Assembly (NCBI GenBank): GCA_024709425.1 | Contig: JANJWS010000103.1 | Location: 28,078-92,077 of the forward strand | Length of the DNA stretch: 64,000 bases | Source: Thiobacillus sp. | GTDB lineage: Bacteria > Pseudomonadota > Gammaproteobacteria > Burkholderiales > Thiobacillaceae | Reading direction: 5' to 3' | Shown: positions 29,729 to 39,501 of the stretch, one piece after another | Numbering within the stretch: the stretch's first letter is position 1 | Layout: every line of letters starts with the position of its first letter | Notes under the pieces: model-generated | The model's database searches: none | The model's input: only the letters and a program-made list of their open reading frames with translations | Told to the model about the DNA's origin: nothing | Translations under genes and position numbers: made by a program

Positions 29729-30169
29729 TTATATTCGTCCCGGTAGCTCGCGAATGGCGGCAGCGTTGCTGGGGGAAAAACAGCGCTCGGCGGCGGCCTG
29801 CCAGGGCAGCCAGCAGTGCTGGGTGTGCTCGCCTGGCGCCAGGATGACCGGTGCCGGGACGGGAAGTTTCAGGCCGAATACGTGCTCGGTGTTGTGGGTA
29901 ACGCCGGGAGCGTAGCGGTGGCGCCAGCGCGGGTAGATTTCGTAGCACGTCTCGATGCCCCAGGCAGTGAGTTCGTGGGCGGCGGCGTCGAGCCCGGTTT
30001 CCTCGCGGAGTTCGCGGACGGCAGTCTCGAACAGGGTTTCGCCGGGATCCTGCGAGCCGGTGACCGACTGCCAGAAGCCCGGTGCGTCGGTGCGTTCCAT
30101 CAGCAACACCTGGCCGTCGGCAGTGTGGACGACGACCAGCACGGATACGGGAATTTTGTAGACGGTCAC
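29729..30169 (-). CDS. nudB: dihydroneopterin triphosphate diphosphatase (Nudix)
   Basis: GSQDPGETLFETAVRELREETGLD Nudix box; YKIPVSVLVVVHTADGQVLLMERTD. Confidence 0.9.
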   Translation of the reverse strand: MTVYKIPVSVLVVVHTADGQVLLMERTDAPGFWQSVTGSQDPGETLFETAVRELREETGLDAAAHELTAWGIETCYEIYPRWRHRYAPGVTHNTEHVFGLKLPVPAPVILAPGEHTQHCWLPWQAAAERCFSPSNAAAIRELPGRI

Positions 30170-30471
30170 TCGATGCGGGCGTTGAGCGGCGCGCCGCTGG
30201 CCATGAGGCCGATGAGGCGGTCGATGTTGGGATGCTTGCCGGGATGGCGGCTGGCGTCCTCGGTGTGCTCGGCGAAGATGGCCAGCCCCTCGGCCGCGGC
30301 CTCTGCGTTGATCGCGCCGTATTGCTGCAGCAGATAGGCATACACGCGAAACGACCCGGCGCTGCCGGGCGCGTTGGCGATGGTGCCGACCTCGGCGCCG
30401 GCGGCATCGGTGAGGACGATCCGGGTGCCGGCGAATTCAGGCAGGGTTTTCAGGGTATCGGCGAATTTCAT
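30166..30471 (-). CDS. DUF2322-like conserved hypothetical protein
   Basis: MKFADTLKTLPEFAGTRIVLTDAAGAEVG..INAEAAAEGLAIFAEHTEDASRHPGKHPNIDRL; ATGA overlap with nudB. Family name recalled, not searched. Confidence 0.75.
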   Translation of the reverse strand: MKFADTLKTLPEFAGTRIVLTDAAGAEVGTIANAPGSAGSFRVYAYLLQQYGAINAEAAAEGLAIFAEHTEDASRHPGKHPNIDRLIGLMASGAPLNARIE

Positions 30472-30503
30472 TTCGATTCCTTCGCAGGCGGCGCGGGTCC
30501 AAA

Positions 30504-30581
30504 TTGTGGGAGGCCCGCCCTCGGGCCGATTGCCGGCAATCGCACTGTGCGGGCAATCGCGCCGGGGCGGCGCTCCTACGA
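30504..30581. repeat. REP/REPIN-like inverted pair of extragenic palindromes
   Basis: TTGTGGGAGGCCCGCCCTCGGGCCGATTGCC ... GGCAATCGCGCCGGGGCGGCGCTCCTACGA, two similar ~30-nt units in opposite orientation. Confidence 0.75.
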
Positions 30582-30588
30582 GCGCGCG

Positions 30589-32382
30589 TCAAGCGGCCTT
30601 GTCGCTGCCCGCCGGGTTGCGCAGGCGGATGTGCAGCTCGCGCAACTGCTTGTCGTCGACCACGTTGGGGGCGTTGGTCATGAGGCAGGAGGCGCGCTGG
30701 GTCTTGGGGAAGGCGATGACGTCGCGGATGGACTCGGCGCCGGTCATCAGGGTGACCAGGCGATCGAGACCGAAGGCGAGGCCGCCGTGCGGCGGCGCGC
30801 CGTACTGCAGGGCGTCGAGCAGGAAACCGAATTTCTCGCGGCGTTCCTCGGCGCCGATGTTGAGCGCGGCGAACACCTTCTCCTGCACCACCTCACGATG
30901 GATACGCACTGAGCCGCCGCCGACTTCCCAGCCGTTCAGTACCATGTCGTAGGCTTTCGACAAGCACTTGCCCGGATCGGTCGCAAGCCAGTCCTCGTGG
31001 CCGTCCTTCGGCGCGGTGAAGGGATGGTGCAGCGCGTCCCAGCGGTTCTCGTCCTCGTTGTATTCGAACATGGGGAAATCGACCACCCACAGCGGCGCCC
31101 AGGCGCGGCCGTCGAGGTGGCCCTTCTCATGGCCAACCTTGAGGCGCAGCGCGCCGAGCGCATCGTTCACCACCTTGGCGCGGTCGGCGCCGAAAAAGAC
31201 GAGGTCGCCGTTCTGCGCGCCGGTGCGCTCGATGACGGCTTTCAGCGACGCTTCGGACAGGTTCTTGACGATGGGCGACTGCAGGCCCGCTTCGTTCAAC
31301 TGGCTGACGTCGTTGACCTTGATGTAGGCGAGGCCCTTGGCGCCGTAGATCTTGACGAATTCGGTGTAGCCGTCGATCTCGCTGCGGGTGAGCGCAGCGC
31401 CGCCAGGGATGCGCAGCGCGGCGACGCGGCCTTTCGGATCGCTGGCCGGGCCGGAGAAGACCTTGAACGCAACGTCCTTCATCACATCGCCGACATCGAC
31501 GATGTCCAGCGTCACCCGCATGTCGGGCTTGTCGGAGCCGTAGCGGTTCATCGCTTCGTGATAGGTCATGCGCGGGAAGGGATTCGGCAGTTCGATGCCC
31601 TGCGCCTTCTGCATCATGTCGCGGATCATGCCCTCGACGAGATTCATGATCTCCTCCTCGCCCATGAACGAGGTTTCCAGGTCGACCTGGGTGAACTCGG
31701 GCTGGCGGTCGGCGCGCAGGTCTTCGTCGCGGAAGCACTTGGTGATCTGGAAGTAGCGATCGAAGCCCGATACCATCAGCAGTTGCTTGAACAGCTGCGG
31801 CGACTGCGGCAGTGCGTAGAACATGCCGTCGTGCACGCGGGACGGCACCAGGTAGTCGCGCGCGCCTTCCGGGGTGGAGCGTGTCAGCATCGGCGTCTCG
31901 ACCTCGATGAAGCCGTGGGTGTCGAGGTAGTCGCGCATCAGCTTGGACACGCGATAACGCAGACGCATGTTCTTCTGCATCGGCTCGCGGCGCAGGTCGA
32001 GGTAGCGATACTGCAGGCGGATGTTCTCGTTGATGGTCTCGTCGTCGAGCTGGAACGGCGGTGTGAGCGAAGGGTTGAGGATCTCGATGCCCTGCGCCAG
32101 CACCTCGACCATGCCGGTCGCCTGGTTGGGGTTCTCGGTGCCGGCGGGGCGCGGCCTCACCTTGCCCACGATCTTCAGCACGAATTCGGCGCGCACGTCC
32201 TCGGCCAGCCTGAACGCATCCGGGGTGTCGGGATCGACCACCACCTGCACCTGGCCCTCGCGGTCCCTGAGGTCGATGAAGATGACGCCGCCGTGGTCGC
32301 GCCGGCGGTGCGCCCAGCCGCACAGGGTGACGCTGTTGCCGATGTCGACGGCGGAAACCCCGCCGCAGTAGTGAGTACGCAT
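30589..32382 (-). CDS. aspS: aspartyl-tRNA synthetase
   Basis: [80 protein letters not shown]. Track start 32937 is an extension. Confidence 0.97.
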   Translation of the reverse strand: MRTHYCGGVSAVDIGNSVTLCGWAHRRRDHGGVIFIDLRDREGQVQVVVDPDTPDAFRLAEDVRAEFVLKIVGKVRPRPAGTENPNQATGMVEVLAQGIEILNPSLTPPFQLDDETINENIRLQYRYLDLRREPMQKNMRLRYRVSKLMRDYLDTHGFIEVETPMLTRSTPEGARDYLVPSRVHDGMFYALPQSPQLFKQLLMVSGFDRYFQITKCFRDEDLRADRQPEFTQVDLETSFMGEEEIMNLVEGMIRDMMQKAQGIELPNPFPRMTYHEAMNRYGSDKPDMRVTLDIVDVGDVMKDVAFKVFSGPASDPKGRVAALRIPGGAALTRSEIDGYTEFVKIYGAKGLAYIKVNDVSQLNEAGLQSPIVKNLSEASLKAVIERTGAQNGDLVFFGADRAKVVNDALGALRLKVGHEKGHLDGRAWAPLWVVDFPMFEYNEDENRWDALHHPFTAPKDGHEDWLATDPGKCLSKAYDMVLNGWEVGGGSVRIHREVVQEKVFAALNIGAEERREKFGFLLDALQYGAPPHGGLAFGLDRLVTLMTGAESIRDVIAFPKTQRASCLMTNAPNVVDDKQLRELHIRLRNPAGSDKAA

Positions 32383-32390
32383 GATTTTTC

Positions 32391-32993
32391 CTATTGAGTC
32401 AGGGTGCGCGCCTCGCCCGAGGCGACGCCCATCGAGATGATGTATTTCAGCGCGCGGTCGACGGACACGTCCAGTTCGACGACCTCGCTTCGTTTCACAT
32501 AAAAATAGAAACCGTTGACCGGGCTCGGCGTGGTAGGGATGAACACCGCGACGTGCTCGTCCGGCAGCGCACGCGCGACCTCGTCCGGGACGTTGGTCTG
32601 GAACGCCAGCGACCAGGCCTGCGGATGCGGATAGCGCACCAGCAGCACCTTGCGGAACGCGTGGCCGTTGCCCGACAGCAGCGTGTCGGACACCTGCTTG
32701 ACGCCACCGTAGATGGACTTCACGACCGGGATGCGAATAAGCAGGCGCTCCCAAAAATCGACGATTTTCTGGCCGAAGAAGTTGGTGGCGAACACGCCGG
32801 TGAGCAGGATCACCACCAGGGTAAGAATCACCCCCAGTCCGGGAATGCGCATGCCGATCCAAGCCTCCGGCTGCCAGTCCGACGGCAGAATGGTCAGGCT
32901 CTGGTCGAGCGTGCCGATCAGGAGATGGAGTACCCACAGGGTGATGCCGAGGGGTACCCAGATCAACAAGCCAGTGACGAAATAGCGCTTCAT
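32391..32993 (-). CDS. DUF502 family membrane protein
   Basis: [72 protein letters not shown]. Confidence 0.92.
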   Translation of the reverse strand: MKRYFVTGLLIWVPLGITLWVLHLLIGTLDQSLTILPSDWQPEAWIGMRIPGLGVILTLVVILLTGVFATNFFGQKIVDFWERLLIRIPVVKSIYGGVKQVSDTLLSGNGHAFRKVLLVRYPHPQAWSLAFQTNVPDEVARALPDEHVAVFIPTTPSPVNGFYFYVKRSEVVELDVSVDRALKYIISMGVASGEARTLTQ

Positions 32994-33059
32994 CGGGGGC
33001 GTATCAAAAACAAAGAAGCGGGCGGCTTGCACCGCCCGCTTCCCGGTTGGGTCGCGTCC

Positions 33060-33317
33060 TCAGTGGCAGGCCGGACAGGCACTGGTGCCGCACGCGTGCG
33101 ACGGTGCCTCGGGCTTTGATTCCGCAGGCTTGTTGCCGCCCTTGAAATCGGTGGCATACCAGCCGGTACCCTTGAGGGCGAAGCCGGCCGCCGTGACCTG
33201 CTTGGCGTAGTCGGGCTTGCCACACGACGGACACACCGTCAGCACGGCATCGGACACTTTCTGCATTTCGTCCTGCGCAAAACCGCACGCACTGCATTTG
33301 TAGGCATAGATCGGCAT
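33060..33317 (-). CDS. FmdB family zinc-ribbon protein
   Basis: MPIYAYKCSACGFAQDEMQKVSDAVLTVCPSCGKPDYAKQVTAAGFALKGTGWYATDFK. Confidence 0.93.
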   Translation of the reverse strand: MPIYAYKCSACGFAQDEMQKVSDAVLTVCPSCGKPDYAKQVTAAGFALKGTGWYATDFKGGNKPAESKPEAPSHACGTSACPACH

Positions 33318-33348
33318 GAAAATTCTCCGACAATCAAGAAGTTGCGCC

Positions 33349-33354
33349 ATTATA
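33349..33354 (-). promoter_or_regulatory. consensus -10 (TATAAT) upstream of the fmdB-like gene
   Basis: Minus strand GGGTATAATGGCGC about 32 nt upstream of the ATG at 33317; -35 weak. Confidence 0.5.
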
Positions 33355-33406
33355 CCCGCAAGCGCACCAGACCGAAATCGGGACTTTTACGGAGAATTTC
33401 AAGCCG

Positions 33407-35473
33407 CTACCAGGCAAGGCTCAGGCTTGCGTAGGCACGCCGGCTGAAAACGTTGGTGTCGCGAAACTCGGCGTAGTCCTCGCCCAGGTTCTGCCCGACC
33501 AGCGCGGCCTCCATGTCGTGCCCCTGCCAGGTCCAGCGGCGTGCCAGGCGCAGGTCAACGCGCGTGAAGCGTTCCGTGATGTCACCTTCGGACAGCCATT
33601 GCTGGCGGTCGCTGCGCTGGACGAACACGCTGGCGTCCCAGCCCTGCCCCATGCGATAGCGCCCGAGCAGGCTGAAACTGTTGCGCGGCGCCGAATGGGG
33701 AATGTCGTCTTCGAAACTTTGTGCCTCGGCCGCCATGTCCGCGGACAGGAACACCCGCGCAAAATTCGCGTCGACCTCCAGTTGCGGCGTCGGCCGCCAA
33801 CGCAGCTGGATTTCGCCGCCGCGCACGTCTGCCTTGCCAATGTTGGCGTACTTGCGTTCGATGGTGCGCTTCGACAACAGGCCATCATCGCTCGTATCGT
33901 AGTTGTTGCGCAGATAGCCGATGAAATCGTCGATGCGATCGTCGAACAACCGGATGTCATAGTCCAGCCGCGCGGCACGCCATGCACCGAGGTAGGCGAG
34001 TTCGCGCGACAGCACGCGCTCCGGCGCAAGCCCGTCGGACGGCACGGTGAAAATGTCGAGCACGTCGCCGGAATCGAGGCGGTAAGCCTGGTTGCCGTGT
34101 TCCTCGAAGAATGTCGGCGAACGATAGGCGCGCGAGATGCCTGCCCGAACCACGTGCCCCGGCGCGACGGTAAAGCTCGCGGCGAGACGCGGCGAGACGT
34201 CGAAACCGGTGAAGTAGTGGTGCTCCAGCATCGCGCCCGCATGCAGCAGCACAGCATCGTGCGCACGCCATTCGAGATTGCCGAAGACGCGTGCCATATC
34301 GCCGCGCCAGGTCTTGCCGGTGTCGTAGTAGTGTATGCCCGATACGGTTTCCTCCCGCACTTCGCCCCCCCAAACGCCGCGAAGAGCCGGACTCCACTGT
34401 TCGTTCACCTGCAGTTCGACATTGCTGCGGGTCTGCAGCAGATATTGGTCGAGCAGCAAAACGCCCAGCGGAGTCGTCGTACCGCTGAGATCCTGCCGCA
34501 GGTTGGCGTCGAAACGGTTGCGCGTGTGATACGCCTGCACCATCCATTCACGCCGCGCGGACTCCACCTTGCGGTAGCCAAGCTGAACGTACAGCGCGCG
34601 CGAATCCTGCTCCGGCGGCTCGATCAGACGGCGTGCATCGGTCTCGTCGTCGAGCACCCGTCCCGCCTGCCAGTCACCCTGCGACACACCGAACTGCGCC
34701 ATGAGTTCGGAGTCTCCGGACCGTTGCCAGTCGATGCGCCCATTCAGGAAGTAAGTCTTCCCGCCTTCCAGGTACCGGCCATTGTCCGGGGCGGCCTTGA
34801 AATCGACATCGCGTTCGAAGCGATCGTGTTCGCGCGCAGAAACGGTCAACCGGTAGCGCAGATCGTCCCGACCTCCACCATGCTGTGCCGTGAATCCGTT
34901 CGCGGACTGCTCGCCAGCGTGCATGAACACCCGGCTTCCCTGCGCCTGCGCGGCGGTGCGGGTGATGATGTTGATCACCGCGGCAAAGGCATTCGCCCCG
35001 TGCACGGTGGCATTGGGGCCGCGCACCACTTCGATGTGTTCGATGTCATCGACGGATAGCGGTAGATCGGTCCAGTACACCGCGCCGTAGTGCGGACTGT
35101 AGATCGAGCGCCCGTCGACCAGCACCTGGAAGCGGCGCGAATAGGCGTCGCCCATACCGTGATAGCCGGCCGCCCAGGTATTGTCGCGGGTATACGCGAC
35201 GGAGAAGCCCGGCACCAGGCGCAGCAGGTCGGGAATGTCGCGAAAACCCGAGGCACGGATCATGTCGCGGTCGATCACGGTCATCGCCGCCGGTGCTTCG
35301 TTCACCGGCTGCGACAGGCGCGACGCCGACAACACCACCGGCATGTCGTCGAGAAAATCGGTCTCGCTGACGGCCGCACGCGCAGGAGAAGAAAGGACCA
35401 GGGCGCCAAGCAGGGCGCTCAGGGCGCAACGCGCCCCGCCGCGCCCCCGCCCGGAATCGTGTTCAGTTTCCAC
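33407..35473 (-). CDS. TonB-dependent outer-membrane receptor
   Basis: Plug DLLRLVPGFSVAYTRDNTW..VLVDGRSIY..DIEHIEVVRGPNATVHGANAFAAVINIITR; C-terminal aromatic SLSLAW. Confidence 0.93.
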   Translation of the reverse strand: METEHDSGRGRGGARCALSALLGALVLSSPARAAVSETDFLDDMPVVLSASRLSQPVNEAPAAMTVIDRDMIRASGFRDIPDLLRLVPGFSVAYTRDNTWAAGYHGMGDAYSRRFQVLVDGRSIYSPHYGAVYWTDLPLSVDDIEHIEVVRGPNATVHGANAFAAVINIITRTAAQAQGSRVFMHAGEQSANGFTAQHGGGRDDLRYRLTVSAREHDRFERDVDFKAAPDNGRYLEGGKTYFLNGRIDWQRSGDSELMAQFGVSQGDWQAGRVLDDETDARRLIEPPEQDSRALYVQLGYRKVESARREWMVQAYHTRNRFDANLRQDLSGTTTPLGVLLLDQYLLQTRSNVELQVNEQWSPALRGVWGGEVREETVSGIHYYDTGKTWRGDMARVFGNLEWRAHDAVLLHAGAMLEHHYFTGFDVSPRLAASFTVAPGHVVRAGISRAYRSPTFFEEHGNQAYRLDSGDVLDIFTVPSDGLAPERVLSRELAYLGAWRAARLDYDIRLFDDRIDDFIGYLRNNYDTSDDGLLSKRTIERKYANIGKADVRGGEIQLRWRPTPQLEVDANFARVFLSADMAAEAQSFEDDIPHSAPRNSFSLLGRYRMGQGWDASVFVQRSDRQQWLSEGDITERFTRVDLRLARRWTWQGHDMEAALVGQNLGEDYAEFRDTNVFSRRAYASLSLAW

Positions 35474-35501
35474 CCGCGCCGCCCCCCGCCGGCAACCCGT
35501 A

Positions 35502-37472
35502 TCACCACTTGATGCTCAGGCTACCATACACGCGGCGGCTGAAAACGTTCTCCATGCGGAATTCGCTGTAATCCTCGCCCAGGTCCTGCCCAACCAGCGC
35601 GGCCTCCATTTCGTGCCCCTGCCAGGTCCAGCGGCGCGCCAGGCGCGCATCCCAGCGGGTGAAGGCCTCGGTCCAGTCGCCCTCGCTGAGCCATTTCATG
35701 CGTCCCGAGCGATAGACACCCGCGCTCGCCGTCCAGCCACGTCCCAGGTCGTACCGCGCCAGCAGGCTGAACGTGTTGCGCGGTGCGGAGTCCTCCAGGT
35801 CCTTGTCGACGGACGGGTCGGCATGAATGAAGGCGCGCGCGTACTGTGCCGACAGCCTGAGCGCGGGCACGGGTTGCCAGTTGGCCTGCAGATCGCCGCC
35901 GCGCACGGTGAAGTCGTCGCGGTTATCAAAGCTGGCCGGGTCGCCATCGCTGTTAATGTAGTCGTAAATGGTGTCATGGAACAGCTTGGCGTCCAGTTGC
36001 AGGTGCAGCGCCGGGTAAAGGCCAACGTAGCCCACCTCGCGCGACACGATACGTTCCGGCTCAAGGGGATCCGACGGCGCAAAGATCTGCGCCACGGCGG
36101 TTCCCGTGGTGGTGTAGTAGGTGAGGTCCCCCTTCTGCTCGAAGAAGGTCGGCGAGCGGTAGGCCTGCGAAATGTTGAAACGCAGCGTGTGTCCCTCCGC
36201 CAGGGTGTAGTTGAGCGCCAGCCTCGGCGACACGTCGGTGCCGGTGAAATAGTGGTGCTCGAGCATCGCTCCGCCCTGCAGCAGCAAATCGGGACGCGCC
36301 CGCCATTCGAGATTGAGATAGGCGCGTGCCAGCGTGCCGTCGTGACTGTCGCCGGTATTGAAATAACGCCGGCTTTCCACCGACTCGTGGCGCACTTCCG
36401 CGCCCCATACCGCCCGCCAGTCCGGCGCCAGGCGTTGATTGCGCTGGAATTCGAGGTTGAAGCGGGTTTGCAGCTGATCAATGCCGGCTTCGAGCATGAA
36501 TGGTGTCGGCACCGGGGAAACCGGCGGGACCAGCGGAATGACGTTCGGTGCATCCGATGAATTGCGGGAGAAATAGCCCTGCAACATCCACTCGTCGTCG
36601 GCACTGTGCACGCGCCGAAAGCGGATCTGGACGTACTGTGCCGAAATATCCTGTCCGGCCGGTTCTTCCGGATGAGACGAAAGCCCCGCCTGCCAGTCAC
36701 CGACGGAAAGGCCGAAGTGCATGCTGATGTCATCCCTGGCAGACAGCCGATAATCGGCACGGCCGTTGACAAAATAGGTCTGCGAATCCTCGTACAGGCT
36801 TATCGGTGTCGTGTTGTCCAGCACTTCCCGCTCGAAACGGTCGCGCGTCTGCGCCGACAGCGTCATCCGATAGCGCAGATCGCCCTCCCCGCCGCCGTGG
36901 CGCAGGGTGACGCCGCTCATGCCGTGCTCGCCGTACTGAATGGACGCAAACGCGCCCGGCGTCTGGCTGGGATCCTTGGTGATGATGTTGATGACAGCGA
37001 GAAACGCATTGGCGCCGTAGATCGCGGCATTGGGGCCGCGCACCACCTCGATGCGCTCGATGTCGTCAACCGACAGCGGCAGTTCGCCCCAGTTTACCGC
37101 ACCGTAGGCGGCGCCATAGATGGAGCGGCCGTCGATCAGAACCTGGAAACGCCGCGAGAAGGCGTCGGCCATGCCGTGGTAGCCGATGGCCCAAGTGTTG
37201 TCGCGAGTGTAGGCAACGGAGAAACCCGGCACCAGGCGCAGCAGATCGGGAATATCGCGAAAACCGGAAGCGCGGATCGTGTCCTGGTCGATGACGGTGA
37301 CGGCCGCCGGGGCCTCGTTCACCGGCTGCGACAGGCGCGAGACAGAGAGAACGACCGGCAAATCGTCAAAGAAGTCGGCCTCGGTGACGGTCTGCGCGCG
37401 TGCAGGCGCGATACCGTCGAACAGGGCCGCAAGCGCCAGCACGGCGCAGGTTGCGGGTTGTACGCTATTCAC
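35502..37472 (-). CDS. TonB-dependent outer-membrane receptor, tandem paralogue
   Basis: Nearly the same plug (DLLRLVPGFSVAYTRDNTWAIGYHGMADAFSRRFQVLIDGRSIYGAAYGAVNW) and C-terminus as the neighbour. Confidence 0.93.
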   Translation of the reverse strand: MNSVQPATCAVLALAALFDGIAPARAQTVTEADFFDDLPVVLSVSRLSQPVNEAPAAVTVIDQDTIRASGFRDIPDLLRLVPGFSVAYTRDNTWAIGYHGMADAFSRRFQVLIDGRSIYGAAYGAVNWGELPLSVDDIERIEVVRGPNAAIYGANAFLAVINIITKDPSQTPGAFASIQYGEHGMSGVTLRHGGGEGDLRYRMTLSAQTRDRFEREVLDNTTPISLYEDSQTYFVNGRADYRLSARDDISMHFGLSVGDWQAGLSSHPEEPAGQDISAQYVQIRFRRVHSADDEWMLQGYFSRNSSDAPNVIPLVPPVSPVPTPFMLEAGIDQLQTRFNLEFQRNQRLAPDWRAVWGAEVRHESVESRRYFNTGDSHDGTLARAYLNLEWRARPDLLLQGGAMLEHHYFTGTDVSPRLALNYTLAEGHTLRFNISQAYRSPTFFEQKGDLTYYTTTGTAVAQIFAPSDPLEPERIVSREVGYVGLYPALHLQLDAKLFHDTIYDYINSDGDPASFDNRDDFTVRGGDLQANWQPVPALRLSAQYARAFIHADPSVDKDLEDSAPRNTFSLLARYDLGRGWTASAGVYRSGRMKWLSEGDWTEAFTRWDARLARRWTWQGHEMEAALVGQDLGEDYSEFRMENVFSRRVYGSLSIKW

Positions 37473-37538
37473 CTCGTGCCGCCGTTCTCCGCTTCAATAT
37501 TCTGTCGGGGTGCCGAGGCTCATTCTAGACGGTATATC

Positions 37539-38000
37539 CTAGAACGGAATGTCATCGTCGAGGTCGTCGAAACCGCTGCCGGATGCGGGACGTGCCGCGG
37601 CCGGCTGCGGCTGGCTGCGCGGCGCGGCCGGGGCATGACCGCCTTCGTCCATGTCGGCCATGCCGCCGGAACGGCCGCCGAGCATCTGCATGCGGTCGCC
37701 GCGGATTTCGTAGGCGATACGCTCGATGCCGTCCTTGTCGGTGTACTTGCGCGAGCGGATGCTGCCCTCGATGTAGACCTGGCTGCCCTTCTTCAGGTAC
37801 TGGCCGCAGACCTCGGCGGTACGGCCGAAGAAGGCGACGCGGTGCCATTCGGTGGCTTCCTGCAGGGCGCCGCTCTTGTCCTTGAACTTGTCGGTGGTCG
37901 CCACGCTGAAGTTGGCGACGGCTTCGCCGCTGGGCAGGTAGCGCATTTCGGGGTCGCGCCCCAGGTTGCCGACCAGAATCACCTTGTTGACCGATGCCAT
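37539..38000 (-). CDS. ssb: single-stranded DNA-binding protein
   Basis: [35 protein letters not shown]; acidic tip [10 protein letters not shown]. Confidence 0.97.
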   Translation of the reverse strand: MASVNKVILVGNLGRDPEMRYLPSGEAVANFSVATTDKFKDKSGALQEATEWHRVAFFGRTAEVCGQYLKKGSQVYIEGSIRSRKYTDKDGIERIAYEIRGDRMQMLGGRSGGMADMDEGGHAPAAPRSQPQPAAARPASGSGFDDLDDDIPF

Positions 38001-38053
38001 GTTTTCCCCCGTATTGAAGTTGAATATGCCTGCGCGGCAAGAGGTGAATTCTA

Positions 38054-39436
38054 TCAGGCTGCCTCGATCAAGCTGCGCAAGCCCGCCTCGTCCCAGCCAC
38101 GCACGCTGACCTTGAGCAGGGCGACGCCCTCTTCGGCCAATACCGTCGCCTCGACCACACCGGCGAGCGCCGCCATCTGGGCCTTGAGCAGCGCAGCCTG
38201 GTCGGCCGGCATGGCGCCAACGTGAAACATGCGGGTCTTGACGGCGGGTGGCGGGGTCATGGACAGCGCGGCGACGAGCCACACTGCCATCAGCGCGACG
38301 CAGAAGCCGAACACGGCGGCGAAGCCATGGTGCTGCGCGAGCCAGCCCCCGGCGGCGCCCCCAAAAAACAGGCCGAATGCCTGGGTGGTGTTGTAGACGC
38401 CCATCGCGGTGCCCTTGGCCGAGGCCGGTGCAAGCTTGGAAATGAGCGAGGGCAGGCTGGCCTCCAGGATATTGAAGGCGACGAAATACGCGAACAGCGC
38501 CCACACGATGCCCCAGAAATGCGCGATGCCCAGCGCAAGCCCAATCTGGGCGGCGAGCATCAGCGCCACCGCGCCGAGAAATACCGGCTTGAGACGGTGG
38601 TGCTTCTCGCCATAGATGATGGCGGGCACCATGAGCGCGAAGGAGCCCAGCAGCACCGGCAGGTATACCGCCCAGTGATGGTCGGGGGCAAGTCCGCTGT
38701 CCTTCAGCGCCACCGGAACGACGACGAACATCGCCATCTGCGCGGCATGCAGGGCGAAGATGCCGAAATCGAGGCGCAGCAACTGGCCGTTGGTGAGCAC
38801 GTCGCGCAGGCCGGCGGGATCGGCCTGCGCATCGGCGTGAAAATGGCTGACCGCGGGATCGGGCACCCAGACCTTCACCACCCAGATTGCCGCCAGCGCC
38901 AGCACGCCAGTTAGCGCGAACAGCCCCGGCACGCCGATGACGCGGGCGAGCGCAGGCCCCGCCACCAGCGACACGGCGAAGGCAATACCGATGGTCGAAC
39001 CGATCATGGCCATCGCCTTGGTGCGGTGCTCCTCGCGGGTGAGGTCGGCGAGCATGGCGGTGACCGCGGCGGAAATGGCGCCTGCCCCCTGCAGCGCGCG
39101 GCCGACGATGGTCCAGGCGATGTCGGTGGCGGCGGCGGCGACGAAGCTGCCGAGCGCGAACACGATGAGACCGAAGATGATCACCTTCTTGCGCCCGATG
39201 CGGTCGGACGCCATGCCGAAGGGCAGCATCAGGAGCGCCTGGGTGAGTCCGTACATGCCGAGCGCCAGGCCGACCAGGGTGTGGTTGTCGCCGCCCGGCA
39301 GGTGTTCGGCATACAGCGCGAACACCGGCAGGATGAGGAACATGCCCAGCATGCGCAGCCCGAAAATCGCCGCCAGCCCGGACGCGGCGCGCTTCTCGGC
39401 GCGGGTCATGCGTTCGGAGAGGTCGAGGTGGGCCAC
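38054..39436 (-). CDS. MFS transporter
   Basis: 12-TM pattern; [35 protein letters not shown]. Confidence 0.93.
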   Translation of the reverse strand: MAHLDLSERMTRAEKRAASGLAAIFGLRMLGMFLILPVFALYAEHLPGGDNHTLVGLALGMYGLTQALLMLPFGMASDRIGRKKVIIFGLIVFALGSFVAAAATDIAWTIVGRALQGAGAISAAVTAMLADLTREEHRTKAMAMIGSTIGIAFAVSLVAGPALARVIGVPGLFALTGVLALAAIWVVKVWVPDPAVSHFHADAQADPAGLRDVLTNGQLLRLDFGIFALHAAQMAMFVVVPVALKDSGLAPDHHWAVYLPVLLGSFALMVPAIIYGEKHHRLKPVFLGAVALMLAAQIGLALGIAHFWGIVWALFAYFVAFNILEASLPSLISKLAPASAKGTAMGVYNTTQAFGLFFGGAAGGWLAQHHGFAAVFGFCVALMAVWLVAALSMTPPPAVKTRMFHVGAMPADQAALLKAQMAALAGVVEATVLAEEGVALLKVSVRGWDEAGLRSLIEAA

Positions 39437-39466
39437 TGCGGGTTACGTCGAAATCGGGAAGTCCGC

Positions 39467-39472
39467 TATATT
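39467..39472 (+). promoter_or_regulatory. putative -10 (TATATT) for uvrA
   Basis: TTACGT-N18-TATATT about 30 nt upstream of the uvrA ATG. Confidence 0.35.
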
Positions 39473-39501
39473 AGCAGGTTGCGAATTACCCTCCCGCCCC
39501 C

